From assembly GCA_015178975.1 (NCBI GenBank), contig WHVD01000067.1:405571-469570 (forward strand): a DNA stretch of 64,000 nucleotides, given 5' to 3'. Shown one piece after another: positions 58,999 to 64,000 of this stretch. The notes below the pieces were generated by a model. The model ran no database searches. It worked only from the letters and a program-made list of their open reading frames with translations, and was not told the origin of the DNA. The first letter of the stretch is position 1. Every line of letters starts with the position of its first letter. This DNA is from Hysterangium stoloniferum (Eukaryota > Basidiomycota > Agaricomycetes > Hysterangiales > Hysterangiaceae). The position numbers and the translations under genes were made by a program.

Positions 58999-60225
58999 AT
59001 GGGTCCCAAACGCAAAGCTGCCGAAGGACCATCCCAACTTCAATCCCCGTTGCAACTTTACACCACTCAACCTGAAACCCCAATTCAGCCGACAACATCA
59101 GCTTCAGTCGAAGAAGTTACTGAGGAGGTTACCGAGGTAACAAAGGATCCCAATGTTCCCCACACTTCCGACAACGAAGCAGAAGATCAGCCGGAGACAT
59201 CGAAAAAGAAATCTTCCGACGAACCGACTGAAATGTTGTTTATCAACTCCATTGTGAAATTCGCTGACTATTTGAAATCCGCTGAGGATAGTAAAGAATC
59301 ATCCCGCACCGGAGTCAAAGAACCCGAACCTTTTACCGGCAAGGATCTGAAAAAATTGAAGAATTTCCTTCTCCAATGCCGTTTCAGTTTCCATGATCGA
59401 CCCAATGCTTTTAAATCCGACAGTTGAAAAGTCAATTTTGCGCTCTCATATCTCAAGGATACCGCTCAGGATTGGTTCGAACCCGGACTATCTGGAATAT
59501 CCGACGAGACACCCGTATGGCTCGACGACTGGGATGCTTTCGTGGAAGAACTGGAAAATAATTTCGGACCTTACGATCAATCCGGCAAAGCAGAAAATGA
59601 ACTAATGACGCTCAAGATGAAGGACAATCAACGAGTTTCTGATTATCTCGTCAAGTTCAATACCCTCGCCGCACGATGTGGATGGGACGATTCTGCCCTC
59701 AGGCACCATTTCTATATGGGACTTCCGTCACGCCTTAAAGACGAAATCTGCAAAGATGGAAAGCCGAAAACTCTCCAACTCATGCAGATGAAAGCTCAAA
59801 CATCCGATGCCCGTTATTGGGAACGAAAAGCCGAGGTTTCTCGAGAGAACCTGACGGAACGTTCTCAGAACAACAAGGCGTCGACTAGCAAGTCTTCTGG
59901 CAACAACTTAGGCAATAATACCGGCTCTGGCACTAATACTGGCAAATCAAATTCCGACCGGAAGAAAGACAAGAAATCCAACAAGGAGAAACAGTCAACT
60001 TCCGACAAACCCGACATTTCCCATTTGTTGGGTACCGACGGTAAACTCACCCCGAAGGAGAAACAACGGCGTATGGACAACGACCTCTGCCTTTTCTGCG
60101 GAAAAGGTGGACACAAGGTTTCCGACTGTACCGTTAAATCTAGCTCTTTCAAGGCTCGCGCAGCAACTTCCACTACGACTACAACGTCTAAGGAAAAACC
60201 CACCACGGAGTCGAAAAAAGAGTAA
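58999..60225 (+). pseudogene. chromovirus gag with one premature TGA
   Basis: From MGPKRKAAEGPSQLQSPLQL to the TAA at 60223-60225, in one frame except for a TGA at 59425-59427 within the capsid region (before KVNFALSYLKDTAQDWF). Capsid signatures LKNFLLQCR and YLVKFNTLAARCGWD are present, then a basic linker and a CCHC knuckle, CLFCGKGGHKVSDC. The structural protein assembles particles in the cytoplasm. The stop is most simply explained by CGA to TGA. Confidence 0.9.
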
Positions 60226-63200
60226 GCAACCCTCCGGAATCTGCACGGACAGAGGGTTGTGTTGACTCTCTCCGTGTTTCCGAGGTTATCTGTCTCAACG
60301 CGTCCGCTCTCTCTAATCCCGATTCATTATTTGTAAAACTTGTCTCTGACTTTCTTGGAAATTTAGTGTTCCGAGCTCTAATAGATTCCAGCTCCACACA
60401 CTGTTTTGTAGATACCACCTTTGCCACGAAACATAATCTGAAACTCCAGTCTGTTCCCGCAATTTCCTTACGTTTGTCTGACGGCACTAGCAATACAGCA
60501 ATTACTCAAGCCTGCGACATGTCTATCTGGTTCCCTTGTGGAACATCCCAGACGGTTACCTTTTTCGTAACACAGTTGGACTCTAGCTGTTCGGTAGTTC
60601 TTGGATACAACTGGCTCACCCGATATAATCTGTTGATTGACTGGGTATTGGGCAGTATTACTTTCCGGACTCCCCACACTTCCGTTCCTCCTGCAGCGTC
60701 TTTTCCGGCCAATGCCTTTTCGGCATCAACAGCACCTCTGGCTTCTACCGAAACTTCCGAGCCTCCAAAAATCTCTCTCATCAATGCTTCGGCATTTGTT
60801 AGGGCGAGTAAACTGGATGGTTCACAATGTTTTTCGATCAGCTTAAAAGTTGATGAAGCATCTGGTCGTTTTGCGACTCCAGAATTATCTGAGCTAAAAG
60901 CCGACCTGGAAGGAGTTCCCGAAAAATACCATGATTTCGCGGACATTTTCAGTAAGCAAAAAGCTGACAGGCTTGCACCACATAGGCCTTACGACTTAAA
61001 AATCGATATTGAGCCCGGTTCAAACCCTCCGCTAGGACCTATTTACCCATTATCCCAATCGGAACTTTCATCTATTCGGGAGTTCCTGGATGAACATTTG
61101 TCAATAGGTTTTATCCGTCCCTCAAAGTCTCCGTATGGAGCACCCATCCTTTTCATCCATAAAAAGGATGGCTCCCTTCGACTCTGTGTCGATTTCAGAG
61201 GATTAAATTCCATCACATGGAAAGATAAGTATCCACTGCCACTTGTTACTGATTTACTCGATGCCCCACGGAAAGCTCGGATTTACACCAAAATAGACCT
61301 CAAACATGCCTATCATTTGGTCCGAATTGCCGAGGGCGACGAATGGAAAACTGCTTTTCGGACTCGCTATGGATCCTTTGAATGGTTGGTTATGCCATTC
61401 AGCCTTACCAACGCCCCTTCCGCTTTTCAACGTTTTGTTAATGATATATTTTCCGACATGCTTGACGTATGTGTTATAGTCTATTTGGACGACATTTTGG
61501 TATTTTCCGAGGATCCCGCTCTTCACGATGAACAGGTCCATGAAGTCTTCCGAAGACTCCATAAAAACGGTCTTTTCGCCAACGGTAAAAAATATTATTT
61601 CGACATGGATTCTATTGAATACTTAGGTTTCATCATCGGCCCTGATGGTCTCCGTATGGATGAAACCAAGGTTCAAGTTGTCCGTGACTGGCCCGAACCA
61701 CGGAAGGTCAAGGACATTCAATCATTTTTAGGTTTCACCAACTTTTACCGTCGTTTTATTCGGAACTACTCGGATATTACAGTACCGCTCACTCGTCTTA
61801 CCCGTAAAACTCAACCATGGGTTTTTGACGATAAATGCCGCTCCGCCTTCCAGACTTTAAAAAATGCTTTCACTTCTGCCCCGATCCTTTCCCATTGGAA
61901 ACCTGATGTTCCAATTATTGTGGAAACCGATGCTTCCGATTATGCAATTGCTACGATCCTTTCCATTCAAGATTCTGACGGTGAAATTCATCCGGTCGCA
62001 TTTCTTTCTCGGACACTTTCAGTATCCGAACTCAATTACGACGTTCATGATAAGGAACTTTTGGCTATTTTTGAAGCTTTCAAACATTGGCGCCATTATC
62101 TCGAAGGTTCCGCAACTCCCGTTGACGTTGTTACCGATCACAAAAATCTCGAATATTTTTCTACCACTAAACTTTTAACCCACCGGCAGGCCCGTTGGTC
62201 TGAATTCCTTTCCGCTTTCAACATGATTATCCGTTTCCGACCCGGACGTCTTGGTGGAAAGCCAGATGCCATGACTCGACGATGGGACATCTATCCTAAA
62301 GAGGGGGAAAGTAACTACGCTGTTGTTAATCCGCATAACTTGAAACCGGTTTTTACAACGCAACAACTTTCCGCATCTATCCGAGCAACTTCCCTTTACT
62401 ATCCAATTATGCGTAGCGTCATGATTATGGACATTGAGCAATTACATCAAGATATCCTTTCCGCACTCACTTCCGACCCGGCCCTCAAGCCACATTTAGA
62501 AGTTCCCGACAATCCCGACCAACCCCGATGGTCACAAGACTCTCAAGGTTTTATCTGTCTCGATGGACGTATCTATGTTCCAGATTCCGACAATCTCCAA
62601 CTCCGTGTACTTCAGTATAAACACGATCATCCAATCTCCGGACATTACGGCATTAACAATACTCTTGGTTTAATCCGTAGAGAATATACTTGGCCCAACC
62701 TCCGAGATTTCGTAACTCAGTTCTGTAAGTCATACACCACCTGCTTACGCTCCAAAACCCAGAGGCATAAGCCGTACGGCCTTCTCAAGCAACTCCCGAT
62801 ACCAGAAAAACCTTGGAATTCAATTTCCATGGATTTTATCGAACAACTCCCGACTTCTGAAGGCTTTACATCCATTCTAGTTGTTGTGGACCGATTCCTG
62901 AAACAAGGCATTTTCATACCCACTCATGATACAATCATGTCCTTACAATTAGCGGAACTTTTCATTATTCACGTATTTTCCAAACACGGAGTTCCATCTC
63001 ACGTAACTTCCGATCGAGGCTCCAAGTTCGTCTCCCATTTCTTCCAGGCCCTCAGAAAAGCCCTCGACATGAAACTACACTTCACCTCGGGATATCACCC
63101 GGAAGGTGATGGACAAACGGAATGCGTTAATCAAACACTGGAACAATATCTCCACATCTATTGTAATTACCAACAGGACAACTGGAAATCCCTTCTTCCG

Positions 63201-63911
63201 ATCGCGGAATTCGCCTACAATAACTCTCCGAATGCAACCACCGGCATATCTCCCTTCTTCGCCAATAAAGGCCTATAATCCGAATCTCACAGTACATTCC
63301 GAACGAGATTTGGCTTCTGTCCGTGCTCAAGAATTTATTACCGATCTCGACGAATTACATCAAGAACTTCGGAAAGCTATTTCTTCCGCACAGGAATATT
63401 ATCAATGTTCCGCGGACAAAAACAGGATCCCGCCTCCTAATTTTAAAATTGGTGATCAGGTTTTTGTAAAAGCTCAATTCTTCCGTACTACCCAACCTTC
63501 TAAAAAACTCGCTGAGAAATTCTTAGGACCTTTTGAAATTATAGCACAAGCCGGTTCACTTTCATGGACTCTCCGTCTTCCTGACAGTATGTGAGCAGTC
63601 CACCCCGTTTTCCACGTTTCCATGCTAGAACCTTGTGTTCCTAACTCATTCCCGGAATGTATTCAACCTCCGTCCCCTCCGTCATCATTGATGGAGAACC
63701 CGAATTAGAAATTTCCGAAATTTTGGATTCTAAAATCGACAATCGCCGACGTACTTGTAAATTGCTCTATTTAGTCAAATGGGCAGGTTATGAAGGTACC
63801 GACGAGGAAACTTCATGGATATTGGCCACGGAACTTGGACATGCTATGGAAATTGTTACTGACTTCCACACGGCTTATCCAGGCAAACCCGGACCTTTAT
63901 CATCACTCTAA
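60192..63911 (+). pseudogene. chromovirus pol: protease, RT, RNase H, integrase, chromodomain; frameshifted
   Basis: The pol frame is open from 60192, overlapping gag by 34 bases in the -1 frame. The protease motif is LIDSSSTHCFVD (usual D-S-G changed to D-S-S). Reverse transcriptase contains LCVDFRGLNSITWKDKYPLP and YLDD (about 61480-61500); the usual FGLTNAP reads FSLTNAP. RNase H contains VETDASDYA. The integrase zinc motif is HDHPISGHYG and CKSYTTC, with catalytic DFIEQLP, SDRGSKF and GDGQTECVNQ. The frame breaks at 63276-63278 (TAA after FFANKG), continues in another frame with a TGA at 63592-63594 (before AVHPVFHVSML), and shifts again near 63670 into the chromodomain (LLYLVKWAGYEGTDEETSW), which ends at 63911. 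The protein is inactive as it stands. Confidence 0.9.
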
Positions 63912-64000
63912 TCTTTCTGTTCTTTTCTGTTCAGTTTCCGACACTTCCGTTTTCACACTCGTTTTAGGTTTTGCAAGTCAAAAAAATATTATTAAATCTA
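63912..64000. other. sequence after the chromovirus pol stop
   Basis: Polypurine tract and 3' LTR are expected beyond. TTTTGCAAGTCAAAAAAATA near the end could precede a polypurine tract, but the LTR start is not reached. Confidence 0.4.

Larger units (their letters stand above)
58379..64000 (+). mobile_element. Ty3/gypsy chromovirus, 5' LTR to chromodomain; 3' LTR beyond the window
   Basis: The order is 5' LTR, gag with CCHC knuckle, protease, reverse transcriptase, RNase H, integrase and chromodomain, the layout of fungal chromoviruses. No 3' LTR is reached by 64000. The coding region is close to intact but holds two premature stops and two frameshifts. Confidence 0.92.

Overview
The window reads as nuclear DNA of a basidiomycete fungus, most likely an agaricomycete. 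Genes are cut by many 50-70 base GT-AG introns, some exons are tiny (13, 17 and 19 nt), and the recognisable proteins (Memo, three-KH protein, Stm1-like, DUF7923/CCCH, SRA-YDG, Spp1, Lsm1, seven-transmembrane receptor of basidiomycete type) are those of a dikaryon genome. A chromodomain Ty3/gypsy element and Tc1 elements fit the same group. The species cannot be named from sequence alone.

Layout. 1-16.6 kb is compact and gene-rich: NUFIP-like (-, cut by the window edge), Memo (+), three-KH RNA-binding protein (+), TMEM256/DUF423 (+), a C2H2 protein of unknown role (+), complex I subunit NDUFA5 (+), Stm1/SERBP1-like (-), a DUF7923/CCCH protein (-) and an SRA-YDG protein (+). 16.6-22.4 kb holds no recognisable gene, and 22.4-23.8 kb may hold an unrecognised one. 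24.1-30.2 kb carries a very large Spp1 (COMPASS) homologue and LSM1, in convergent orientation. 30.2-34.1 kb is again without visible genes. 34.1-39.5 kb is a decay zone: a nest of fold-back repeats, a seven-transmembrane receptor gene with broken reading frame, a 22-bp minisatellite, a unit bounded by inverted repeats that holds a second receptor remnant, and a frameshifted class 3 lipase. 39.5-64 kb is a transposon island: an LTR (family A) split by a Tc1 element and a second insertion, a clean solo LTR-A with target duplication, three LTR-B copies, three Tc1 elements of different families, remnants of interrupted genes, a LINE-like 3' end, tandem repeats, and a chromovirus whose 3' end lies beyond the window.

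How the parts relate. The left half is housekeeping, with emphasis on RNA biology (NUFIP, KH protein, Stm1, CCCH, Lsm1) and chromatin (SRA-YDG reader, Spp1). The right half shows what such chromatin machinery acts on: LTR and chromovirus copies differ mainly by C-to-T and G-to-A changes at CpG, including changes in protease, reverse transcriptase and integrase motifs. Linking the SRA protein to this decay is inference. Exon boundaries were worked out by hand from splice signals, frame continuity and family motifs; no alignment was run.
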